The translations under genes and the position numbers were made by a program. Below are positions 1 through 10,972 of a DNA stretch of 64,000 bases, piece by piece. Every line of letters begins with the position of its first letter. Within the stretch, counting starts at the first letter, position 1. This DNA comes from Adiantum capillus-veneris (taxonomy: Eukaryota > Streptophyta > Polypodiopsida > Polypodiales > Pteridaceae), in contig CM043966.1 in assembly GCA_014529385.2 (NCBI GenBank), forward strand, positions 99,042,087-99,106,086, in the 5' to 3' direction. The notes under the pieces were generated by a model. It was not told where the DNA came from, did not search any database, and saw only the letters and a list, made by a program, of their open reading frames with translations.

Positions 1-1
1 C

Positions 2-3000
2 ATGTTTGTTATGCAGCATGTAATGAATACAATGACTGCAGAGAATTCCACCCAAGATGATGTTTGGTATGTGGATTCAGGTGCCTCTAACCACATGACG
101 TCTCATGGAGAATGGTTTAGAGATATGCGCAAACGAGATGTGTCAGGCTATGTGCAGACAGGAGATGACACAGCTCACCCCATTGCTCATGTAGGGGACA
201 TACCTCTAAATACGAAGAGTGGGAAATCAAAGTACTTAGCAGATGTACTTCATGTCCCAAACATTACAAAGAATCTTGTTTCTGTTGGACAAATGGTTGA
301 GCAGGGTTTGCAGGTTCGCTTCAATCCAAATGGCTGTTATGTAGAAGATTTCCAGAATGGCTGTAAGCTGATCACAGAGGGCAAATGTGTGGGCAGAATG
401 TTTACGCTGAATGTAGACATGCCTGAGGTAAAAGCTGCATTATTTGCACAGGGCACAGGTGTTGTGGCTGATGTTGACATTTGGTACAAACGCATTGGCC
501 ATGTCAATGAGCAGAGATTGCGCAACATGAAATCAAAACAGATTGTAAAAGGTTTGTCCAAATTCAAGGTGGATGGTATGCATAAAGTGTGTGCAGCATG
601 CCAGTTTGGAAAACAGTCAAAGGGCTCATTTCCACATGAGCGCAATGTATGTAAAAAGCCACTTGAGGTGGTGCACACAGATGTTTGGGGTCCAGCCGAT
701 ACTACAAGTATACATGGTTGCAGGTATTATGTCTCTTTCATTGATGACCATACAAGGAAAGTATGGGTCTACTTCATGCGTAACAAAAGTGAAGTGTTTG
801 GTCACTTTCAAGACTTCAAAGTCATGATTGAGAAGGAGACAGATATGCAAATCAAGACATTGAGGTCTGATGGAGGGGGAGAGTACTTCTCCAATGATTT
901 TTCAGATTTTCTTCGAATGCATGGTATACGCAGGCAGTTTACATATAGATATACTCCACAACAGAATGGGGTCGCAGAAAGGAAAAACAGGCACATTGCA
1001 GAGGTTGCACGTGCATTGATGAATGAGAAGAACATGCCTCATCATTTCCGGGCTGAAGCCATAAATACAGCTGTGTACATTATGAACAGGACACCTACAG
1101 CTGCGGTGCATGATGTAACACCTGAGGAAAAGTTTACAGGTACAAAGCCTGATTTGGCACACTTGAAAGTGTTTGGCTGCATAGCTTACGTGCATGTACC
1201 AGATGAGTTGCGTAGGAAATTGGATCCTAAAGCAGAGAAATGTATTCTTGTGGGATATTCCCTTGAACAAAAGGGGTACAGGTGCTACAATCCTACTACA
1301 CGAGAATTATGAGTGAGCAGAGATGTAGTCTTTGATGAGATGAGCAGCTGGTACAGTAATGCACATGGCACTATTGGGGCTGATGTAAAAGATGATGTGG
1401 TTGTACAAAATGTGAGGCCACAGTCACAGGTTTTGAGTGGACCACAAGAGTCCTCTTCTCGTGGCTCTATTGAGAAGCCATGGAATGGTAGACTACGTAC
1501 ACAGGTTACTCCACCAGCAGGTACAGGGAATGTATCACGAAAAGGAAAGGAAAAGGTTGATGAACCTTCCCTTATGGTTGATGCATCATCAGGTTTTTCA
1601 CATGTAAACATGGATTTAGATGGTTCTGAACAAAGTCTTGATGAGGAATTTGGAATTCCGGCTGTCAGGACACCTGGTGTAAGGAAAGTACAAGAAGATG
1701 CTAGACGTCAAAGGAGTGACCCAGGACTGCACAGATCTAACAGAGTCAAAAATCCAGTTCAAAAATTGACTTATGATGGGTATCTAGCGCATCACCAAGC
1801 CTACATGGCTAAGGTGATACAGGATGTGGAGCCCACATGTTTTGAGGATGCAGTTGGAAATGTGCATTGGGATGATGCAATGAATGAAGAGATGGCTGCA
1901 TTGGAAGCAAACGACACATGGGAGTTGGTGCCATTGCCAAGTGGCAAGAAAGCTATTGGCTGTAAATGGGTGTATAAAACCAAGCATAAGGCTGATGGTA
2001 ACATTGAGCGTCACAAGGCAAGGCTGGTCGCAAAGGGTTATGCACAGACGTATGGCATAGACTATGAGGAGACCTTTGCTCCAGTGGCAAAGATGACGAC
2101 TGTGAGAGCTGTCATAGCAGTGGCTGCATCTAGAGGATGGATTATGCATCAAATGGATGTAAAGAATGCCTTCTTGAATGGTGAGTTGCAAGAGGAAGTG
2201 TATATGGATCAACCACCTGGTTATGTCGATCCAGGTTACCAAGATTATGTATGCAGACTTCTCAAAGCTTTGTATGGTTTGAAGCAGGGCTCAAGAGCAT
2301 GGTATGACAGGATTGCCAAGTATCTTGTCAGTATTGGTTTTAGGAGAGCTCATGCTGATCATTCACTCTATGTACGTGAGAGTGATGTGGGGATTGTGGT
2401 CATTACCATATATGTAGATGACCTTATTATGGTTGGTGACAATGCTATGGAGATTGACCATGTGAAGGGTCTTCTCAAACAGGAGTTTGAAATAAAAGAT
2501 TTGGGCGAGTTGCGCTACTTTCTTGGCATTGAGGTGATCAGGACTCCAGAGGGTGTATGGCTATCATAGAGACAGTATGCTTTGGACATGTTGTCAAAGT
2601 ATGGTATTGCTCATTGTAAGCCAATTTCTATTCCCTTGGATGTGAATGCAAAGCTGAGTGCAGAGAAGGGTGATGTTGTTGAGGATGTCAACATGTATAG
2701 GAAGATTGTGGGTAGTCTAATCTACTTGACTATCACGAGGCCAGACTTGAGATACAAAGTAGGCTTGGAGAGTCAGTTCATGCAGCTTCCGAGGAAGCCA
2801 CATTTGGATGGAGTACGAAGCACACTTAGGTATGTGCAAGGTACTCTTGACTATGCATTGTTCTATGCAGCAGATGCACCATTAGCATTGTATGGGTATA
2901 GAGATGCAGATTGGGTAGGTAGCATTGTTGATAGGAGATCTACGAGTGGCTTCATGTTCTCTTTTGGGAGTGCTGCTGTTACTTGGAGCAGCAAAAAGCA

Positions 3001-3390
3001 GCCTACGGTTGCTTTATCGAGCACAGAGGCCGAGTACAGAGGTGCAGCAGTTGCGGCGTGCGAGGTAGCGCACATTACTTGAGGACTTGGGAGTGCAGGT
3101 GGAGCAGCAGATTTTCATCCATTGTGACAACCTCAGCAGCATGCAGTTGGCTAGGAACCCAGTGTTCCATGCCAGGACCAAACACATAGAGGTCCATTAC
3201 CACTACGTTTGAGAGCGAGTGTTGGCGGGCGACATCGACTTGGTCTACGTCAACACAGAGGAGCAGATAGCGGATATCTTTACCAAGGCCCTCGGAGCTG
3301 AGAAGCTTCGACGTTTTCGAACTATGCTTGGACTCTGCGACATGCAGAGCTCGAGGGGGAGTGTTGAGATGTCGAGCTCTACACCTTGAG
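2..3390 (+). pseudogene. Copia gag-pol polyprotein, 3' three-quarters, inactivated
   Basis: The polyprotein would mature into protease, integrase and RT/RNase H. Visible in order: protease active site WYVDSGASNHM (about residue 23); pre-integrase zinc finger ending CAACQFGKQ; integrase core with HTDVWGP, RSDGGGEYF and QQNGVAERKN supplying the D, D and E residues; RT with the ITIYVDDLI catalytic loop; RNase H with DADWVGS and STEAEYRG. The frame is broken by TGA at 1310-1312, TAG at 2567-2569, an 8-bp deletion near 3069-3070 and TGA at 3210-3212. Comparison with the copy at 40762-45111 shows CGA, CAG and CGA at the three stop positions. The normal stop (3388-3390) lies inside the 3' LTR. Sequence identity with copy 2 is very high, so the decay is recent. 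Confidence 0.93.
3353..3361 (+). other. Polypurine tract of Copia copy 1
   Basis: The purine run GAGGGGGAG directly precedes the TG that opens the 3' LTR, the expected position for plus-strand priming. The same run precedes the LTR of copy 2. Confidence 0.8.
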
Positions 3391-3683
3391 CTGGCATCCA
3401 CTACGGGTCTTGGCCGCTTACGACATTTACTCACTGGCGCGTTAGGTGACCGACACGGAGGATCTCTGCCAGTGATTCTACAACTGGACTACACTTATAG
3501 TGCCAGCCTAGTACGCTTCTAGCGAGTTCACACTTAGTGATCGCATGTACATATGTGCTACTTTTCAGCTTTAGCACTTAGTCATTTTGTACTCTCTTTT
3601 CTGTAAAGAAGAAGAAGAAGCTTTCCATCTCTGTGTGCTTTGTGCTTGTCTTGTGTAGCTCTCTTGCATCCTCATTCTTTACA
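3362..3683 (+). repeat. 3' LTR of Copia copy 1
   Basis: This 322-bp segment begins TGTTGAG and ends TTTACA, and is matched over its full length by 40468-40789 on the other strand. Beyond 3683 the two copies diverge completely, which fixes the outer boundary. It contains a short GAA run near 3608-3621. No 5' LTR is in the window. Confidence 0.93.
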
Positions 3684-4031
3684 AGGCAGAACCAAGAGTA
3701 CCACTGCTACAATTGCGGGGAAGGCGGCCATGGTATGTACTACTGCCCACATCCAAGGAGGCAGAATTTCAATAGAGGAGGGAGACAGAATCAGATCTCT
3801 CCGCCAAGGGCAAGACCACTGCCACCCAGGCAACCAATCTCACCTGTTCAAATCCCACCACCAGCCGTGCAACCACAGCTAGCCCCACCAGTTCAATGCC
3901 AGTCACCAATGCAACCACCACCACAATCACCACTTACACTCATCTTACGCCCACCACCAATTGGTACCAGCACACCAAGTCTCATTGGTCTTGTAGAAGA
4001 GGGAGCAAGACTTTATTGTGTAGTGTCATAG
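3684..4031 (+). pseudogene. Gypsy-like gag zinc-knuckle remnant
   Basis: The reading frame opens directly after the Copia LTR and encodes a CCHC nucleic-acid-binding knuckle, CYNCGEGGHGMYYC, followed by an Arg/Gly stretch and a long Pro/Gln-rich tail. This matches the nucleocapsid end of a Ty3/Gypsy gag and resembles the knuckle of the gag at 47894-48706 (CWNCGGSGHLMYNC followed by PWPRGK). The gag N-terminus is absent, either removed or on the far side of the Copia insertion. The frame stops at 4031 inside a region that also reads open in another frame. No protease, RT or integrase follows before the next PPT, so pol appears deleted. Confidence 0.7.
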
Positions 4032-4889
4032 ACTTAGAGATGGGTAATGCCTCTAGTCTACTGAAAGATGTTATAAACTTGGAGATGGGTAATGCCTCCA
4101 GTTTATGTGAGGGTGTTCAGAGTAAGTTTGATGATCAATATGCTGCCAACCTTTTAAGGATGTTCCAGACTCCTCCACAACACAGAATTGTGTTTGCATG
4201 GGATGCATCAAACCTATGGCTATGGCTAGCCGCTATAACATATAGAGATAAGACCACCATGGAGATAAGAGTTAAGGAGCCATGGATAGACAAAAGGCTA
4301 ATAGAATGCAAGAATGAAGGCTTCATTCCCAATTTGGTGCAATTTTTTACAAATAGTGCATCCTCTCTATGGAGAGAGATAAGTGGGTTACGCTTGTATT
4401 TAAGCCGCAAGGTAGGTGGCTTACTATTAGCATCAGAAAAGGAAGTTGACATGTTTGAGCACACCCAAAAGAAGCATGATATGCTTGCAGGTTTTCCCAA
4501 TTTTGGCAGTAAGCAAGATTTTGAAGACAACTGGAGCTCACCACACCAACAAGGTGGCCATATATGGTGGATTCTTGGCACACTCTTGGGAATCATAATT
4601 TTCAGTTCTGTCTTTGCAGGAGCCAAGCCTGCTCATTTCCCCTCTCGCTACTGGTGGTTACAAATTTGGTCCTATTTGGCATGCAAATTTTATTGTTCGG
4701 ACACTGCAGACAATGATCCTATTTTTCACTTGGGATCTAGGAGGACATTGGCACAAAGTTTTGGAAGCCATGGGCTTCCCGTTTAATCAATCGACACTAT
4801 TCCAAGGAACAGGCTATCAACCGGACCTGTTGCAGATTCATGAATATCCCAGAAATCTCACCAATGGCCAAATGGAATGGTTAGTTTAG
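3896..4889 (+). pseudogene. Unrecognised ORF with one membrane segment, just upstream of a PPT/LTR
   Basis: I do not recognise this protein. The frame 3896-4786 gives 296 residues; its true start is unclear because the first part overlaps the gag tail in another frame. A near-duplicate segment (LEMGNASSL twice, about residues 44-70) comes from a local tandem duplication. A soluble, Trp- and Lys-rich stretch (about 78-220) is followed by a strongly hydrophobic run, WWILGTLLGIIIFSSVFAG (about 223-241). After it the frame appears to shift by one near 4610, and 4614-4889 continues about 90 residues to a stop. The ORF ends about 80 bp before a PPT and LTR, the place where some plant retroelements carry an extra, env-like ORF. 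No signal peptide is visible, so an envelope role is only a guess. Confidence 0.45.
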
Positions 4890-4968
4890 AAGGCAACTCG
4901 ATATCGCCTCCTACAGCTCAACTGAAGAAGAATCAGAGTCAGGGCTAGAGACATGAATGACTCTAGCC

Positions 4969-4980
4969 AAAAGGGGAGGG
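4969..4980 (+). other. Polypurine tract before LTR A
   Basis: AAAAGGGGAGGG is followed four bases later by the TGATAG that I take as the start of LTR A. The inverted relative at 47761 has a matching purine run (AAGAAGGGGAG). Confidence 0.6.
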
Positions 4981-5697
4981 CTAATGATAGTCGATTTTCG
5001 AAAATCAAAGAAAAAAAAGAAAAAGGTTTATTTTTTCTCTGCCGGAGCCTTGGCGGCACCGTCGGAAGGCTTGGCAATGCCTAGTCAACCTCACGACACT
5101 GTTTTTTTACCGGCATGGCCTCATCACATGCCCCCCCCCTCCCCCTTCAATTGGCCGGCCTTGTCACCCTCATGCCCTCGCTTGTCCATGCCCCAGCCTA
5201 GCAGGCCACCCTCGGTTTCACTCTCCCTTCTCTCTCTCTCCCTGTAGTTTTATTCCCAAGGCGGGCATCGAATGAAATATCCCTCTCTCTCTCTCTCTCA
5301 TATGCCCTACGCACCTCCCTCTTTCCCTCTCTCCCTTCTCGGCAAAAGCTCTCTCTCCCTCATCCATTTCAAACCCTCTCTCTCTCGCTCACAGCCAACA
5401 AGGCAGCCACATTCCCGCAGGCGGTCCGGTGTTGTTTATCACATGCCCGTAGGTGTCCCGACAATCCTCTCTCTCTATCTCCCTCGTGGCCTACAAGAGG
5501 CCGGACACACACTCTATCTCTCTCTCTAGTATCATCTCTCTCTTACCGACACCTCGTTGACCCCCAATGACCCCCCCCACCTTACTTGCCACTCTTGGCC
5601 AGCAAGAGCGGACTCGAGCGCTCACCCCCCCCCTCTTTCTCTCTTGCACTCCCTCTGTGTCGAGCCCACGGCCGCATACGAACACTCTCTCTCCCTT

Positions 5698-5700
<3 letters not shown>

Positions 5701-5747
<47 letters not shown>
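5701..5747. repeat. (CA)n microsatellite
   Basis: An uninterrupted CA dinucleotide run of about 47 bp within the U3-like part of LTR A. Confidence 0.97.
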
Positions 5748-5749
<2 letters not shown>

Positions 5750-5984
5750 CCCCTCTCACACTCCCTCCCTCGCTCTCTATGCAAGCCGATAGCCTGAAAA
5801 TATTCCCTCTCTCTCCCCCACCCGCTCGCCTCACCCTTCCCTCGGCCTCACTCTCCCTCCCACAGCCAGCTACACACCCCCTTTCTCTCTCTTCCCCACC
5901 CCATTGACTCGCTCCCCTCCTCTCGTCCTTGAGTTGCCATGCAAAGTAAGGGATAATATTCCCTCTCTCTCTCACAACACACAC

Positions 5985-6691
<707 letters not shown>

Positions 6692-6846
6692 GCCCGAAGG
6701 CGCGTGGCAGATAAGGGTCTCTCTCTCTCACTCTTATCCACACACACCCACACCCGCTTTCCTTACCCTCTCCCTCCCTCACCACCTAACCACCTCACCC
6801 CATCTCTCTCACTCTCTGGCGCTGTGAAGGAGCCCGCAAGCAGGCC

Positions 6847-6848
<2 letters not shown>

Positions 6849-6904
<56 letters not shown>
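6849..6904. repeat. (CT)n microsatellite
   Basis: About 56 bp of CT, followed by the recurrent CAGCCCGAAGG motif of this LTR. Confidence 0.97.
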
Positions 6905-6908
<4 letters not shown>

Positions 6909-7721
6909 CTCCAGCCCGAAGGTGCAAAACAGGATTCTCTCTCTCTACACACACACCACACACACACCCTCGTGCACACACCCTCTCTCTCCCCATTCCC
7001 GTCATCGCGTCTCTGCGTTGTAGTAAAAACCATCGAAAAAAACTAGAGAAATATAATATATATATGATATACATAATAAGTCTTTCCATCCCACCCGTTC
7101 CCACGCACGCACGCTCGCGCACACACATACATATACAAATACATATAAACACACACTCACGCTTACGCACTCACACATGTACACACACGTACCAACTAGC
7201 ACACACATATACAAATACACACTTATATATACCTACACTTATACATACACAGATACGCACACACGCATATAGGCACCACACATAAAATACAAAAAAACCG
7301 AAGGAATTCTACGGCATAGACACCGACAAAAAGAAGACGGCCCGAATTACGCAACACCGACAACAAAAAGAGAAAATGCGCTGAAGGCATGTCCCGGCCG
7401 ACCCCGAAAAGACGTACGCGCTACACCGACGCACCGGCAACATACCATTCGCCGGCATCACGCAACCACGACACCATTTTCAGTAATTCGTAGGTTATCA
7501 TCATCATTTTTTCACTTTTCACCCAAGCCTTGTAAAATTCCCAATTTGAAAATTTCCTCTCGCTAGGTGATGGTCACAAAGGCCCACCTAGAGGTTTTCA
7601 ATTTTAATAACTCCCAAGACAAAGCAAGGGTCAACCACACCGGGCCGACCGCCTTGCTTTGTCTCCCCGATTAGCTTACCCTAATCAAACCGGTATTACC
7701 TTAATCCAAGCAGTCAACACC

Positions 7722-7729
7722 TATAAAAA
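7722..7729 (+). promoter_or_regulatory. TATA box of LTR A
   Basis: TATAAAAA lies in sequence conserved with LTR B and 28 bp upstream of the G-run that begins at 7750, the distance expected to a plant Pol II start. In LTR B the equivalent place reads CTAAAAAAGCAC, so only copy A keeps a good box. Confidence 0.6.
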
Positions 7730-7748
7730 GGCACTAAGAGGTCACTAT

Positions 7749-7749
<1 letters not shown>

Positions 7750-7790
<41 letters not shown>
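7750..7790. repeat. 41-base poly-G run
   Basis: An uninterrupted run of 41 G. The orthologous place in LTR B has only GGGGGTTGGGG, so this is an expansion in copy A. It sits where transcription would start. Confidence 0.97.
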
Positions 7791-7791
<1 letters not shown>

Positions 7792-8239
7792 ATTCTTGAG
7801 AGGTTAGCACTTGGTAGAGTTTTAGTGTGAGGAATTGACACTATTGGCATCATGGGAGGGGGCTTGTGTGATGGTTTGCTTTGGGAATTGCACCATGTGA
7901 AGGGAGCCACGTCCACCTCTCGACTCCAATGGTCGATGCACACACACATACATGTTCTTGGTAGCAAGTTTCACAATCATCAAGTCTTCGTTAGAGAACG
8001 CACCAAGTAATTTCACCATCTTTTCTCCCTACCTCTCTATCACCACGGTGTGCCGCCTCGCTGGAAGGAAGGTCATTGTAAGTAATGCAGAAATAATTCT
8101 CCCTCACACCCCCAAGGGTTTTCATCATCTGTGTGTGTGTGTGTGTGTGTGTGTGTAAGTTTGCGGTGTTCACATCATCGTGGTCTGCGTCCTAGTCGCT
8201 CAAAGCTAGGTGGTGCCCCCTGTTTGCTTTACCATGACC

Positions 8240-9887
8240 GGCTCGAGGCGTGCCATCGGCCCCCGGTGTTTTAGAGGCCGTCGGGGTTTGGGTGTCGCTT
8301 TTCTCCTGTCACAAGGAGTCAGGCTTATCTGGGTACCAAAAGTACAACTCAAGGACAAGTCGTCTCAAACTTGGGTTCTCAAGACATCATCTACCGTACC
8401 AAATTTACAGACACAAAGAAGAGAATCTTCGAGCAAGGAACATAACACAAGATGGATTTGGAGGAAAAAGGAGCACTTGTCTTCTCCGCAAACTGTAAAA
8501 TTGATGAAGCAGTGGAGAGTTAAGTGTCAAAACACTCAACCATAATAGTTCATCAATGAAAAACCAAGATACCAGTGGCAAGTTAAAGCTCAACAACTGT
8601 CATCATTAATACCGACAACTCAGGAATTCAACATACCAAAGTATCCTGATGGTACAATAAAGCAAAGAGCACACAAGCTACAAGATTTTCTCTTTGGGAA
8701 ACAACAACAAGAAACCTCGACCACAGAAACCGTTGAGTTAATTGCTCAAGACCCAACTCTTGCACAACATAATGGCTCGAATTGCATTGATCTTTGAAGC
8801 ATGGTAGAGCCAACCAAGGTTATGCATAGACACTATTGTTCAACCCATGCACACAGTCGTCCTAAAGTACGCCATCTAGGAGCCTGGGTGGAAGGGAACT
8901 AAGTAATTAAGGGCAATGTTTGAAGAGGGAGGAAATAGTTGGATATTAGCGAGTGATTTGTTGCAAAACTACCTAATAATCTCCTTAAAAAATAAATCAA
9001 CAGGGAAATTCTAACCGATAAAATCTCCCCGAAGAGTGTACATAGTGTATATGCTATCAAAAAATCATCAAAAATAGCCTTCTTCAAATTATTTTTATCA
9101 TTTTTTCTAAATTAGAGCTTAAAAATGGAGAGATCCACCAAAAAACAATAAAGTAGTGTTTCTAAATGGATTTTCTTAATTGTTGATTTTTCACTTTGCC
9201 TTTTTAGTGCATTTTATTATTTTCTTTGATTTTTCAATAAACAGGTCAAAAATTAATAATAAATAGCAAATGAGCTCAGATGGAGAAACTTAAGATACAC
9301 TAAGGATCATAAGAACAAGGCGGACAGGCACAAAAATTTTCAATCGAATCGACAGATGGAAGCGAGAAGCCTAAATTAGGCCGCCAAGTCCTACTTTTGC
9401 ACATTCTTGCAGAATGAGCTAACGGAATCCGATTGAAGAAATTTTTGAGTCTAACATAGATTTCACAGCCTAGTAGGACTAGTAGGGGAATCTGGAAAAA
9501 ATAGTTTGGGAAGTCCAACTATAGATATCCAAGGTAACCCAAAATCACCTCATTTCCACTAGTCACTCTTGAAGGAGAGCTTTCTATCTTCTTCGAACGC
9601 GATTTCCAGAGTCTACAATCGTCCTTTTACAGCGCCGTCTCACACGAGACATGAGGGGCAAGTTCTAAACTTATCAATGAACATTTCTATATGACTAGGC
9701 AGCAAGTCTAGACCCTAGAAGCCCAGGTCTGCACAAAGTCCTACGACACAAAATTGACCATAGCGGCCTGTCAGCTCAACCGAATTGGACGAGACTTAAA
9801 CTAATAGTACATATGTTAGCATGCCCCTATATAATAGGAACACTTCCATATCACCAGGGGGGGGGGGGGGGAGGGGGGAGGGGGGGG

Positions 9888-9925
<38 letters not shown>

Positions 9926-10188
9926 CCCCCAAGTAAATAATGTAGAATGGGCCAAAACTGGATGAGTAGCATCAGGACTATGTAGCGAACAAGTCCATAG
10001 CTTCAAAAGTGACTAACCAACTCTACATGCCAAGTAGTCACAAAAAATGGTGGTTTTAAATTCGACAAGAGCACAAAGTGATGCCGACACAATCGAACTT
10101 TACCAAATTCATTTTAGGACTTGCTTTAGATATATTAAAGATGTTTAGGTTATCAAATTGTCAATTCTTGCAAAAAAAGTGACTTCCA
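8240..10188. other. Non-coding stretch between LTR A and the family P element
   Basis: No coherent protein is visible. A short open stretch near 8315-8380 (+) contains IWVPKVQLKD and a second W-V-L-K, resembling the W-[IV]-P-K motifs of the elements at 36252-36757 and 55785-56579, so a fragment of such an element may lie here. From about 8900 the sequence is AT-rich. A G-rich tract is at 9857-9924. The 5' LTR of the family P copy would be expected somewhere here, but I could not find a match to 14239-14570. Confidence 0.5.
9857..9924. repeat. G-rich tract with interspersed A
   Basis: About 68 bp consisting of G broken by four single A residues, followed by TCCCCC. It is a strong G-quadruplex candidate on this strand. 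Confidence 0.95.
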
Positions 10189-10786
10189 TAAATAATCACA
10201 ATTATTTACTTTTATGCTTGTTTGGCTTGAATTTCATATTTTCACTTCACCTATCACTTGTACACATCTATTACATACCAAATGTCAAAGTATGAGCCAA
10301 AAAGATCAAGAAAAACTCTAATTTTGCCCAAAAAAAATGCACCAAAGTCTTTTCAATCCAAACTTTGAGTTAATTGTCACATTTTTCATCCAAATCAGCC
10401 CATATTTCAACACAAACTCTACATCATTCTTAGAACCAAGTTGCAAAAAAAAAAGTACAAATTGATGAAGAAGTTAATAATTACGATTATTTATGTTTTT
10501 GCCAAAATGGATGTAATTTACAACTTTGACTTTATAGGACCAAAGAACATGATGTCCCAAGCCCATTAATCAAGTTTGAGCAAGAGATTTTGAGCAACTC
10601 AAAATCTCTTTATATCTATTGTTTCAAAGTCTTAAAGCCTAAATTTGGCACCATTTCCACCCATTGCACTCAAATGAGCCAACACTTCACTCAGAGTACC
10701 TAAATGCCATATGTTTCAAGCCTATGATGTCAAAAATGCAAAAAGTTGGACAAAATCCTGAGCTGTAAATAATCACGATTATTTAC
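10189..10786 (+). repeat. Three phased AT palindromes upstream of family P ORF (+ copy)
   Basis: Near-identical inverted repeats lie at 10189-10208, 10475-10493 and 10765-10786. The arms are TAAATAAT and ATTATTTA around CACA, TACG or CACG; the third extends to nine-base arms. Centres are 285 and 292 bp apart, and the last is about 198 bp before the ORF start. The sequence between them is only weakly similar, so this looks like an old tandem repeat in which the palindrome has been retained. The opposite-strand copy has an equivalent array at 33646-34240 with a different palindrome. Confidence 0.8.
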
Positions 10787-10972
10787 TTTTGTTGCAAATT
10801 TTGCCTGAACTACATGATTTTGATCTCTACATGTTTTTATGCATCTATGCATGCTCCAAAATTGATGTGAAGCAAAATGGACATCATTTGCCAGCAATTG
10901 AGACTCAGGGCATTTTAGAGCGGAATTTGTAGAATTTTCTAGCTTTGACATTGTATTCACTTAACAGGAGCA

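Larger units (their letters stand above)
1..3683 (+). mobile_element. Ty1/Copia LTR retrotransposon, copy 1 (5' part outside window)
   Basis: The window opens at the gag/protease boundary of a Copia element that runs to the end of its 3' LTR at 3683. Gene order protease, integrase, reverse transcriptase, RNase H is diagnostic of Copia. A second copy lies inverted at 40468-45111. The two 322-bp 3' LTRs differ at roughly eight positions by eye, so both copies belong to one young family. The 3' LTR abuts a Gypsy-like gag zinc-knuckle coding stretch, so this copy is probably nested in another retroelement. The 5' LTR and most of gag are outside the window, so no TSD can be tested. Confidence 0.95.
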
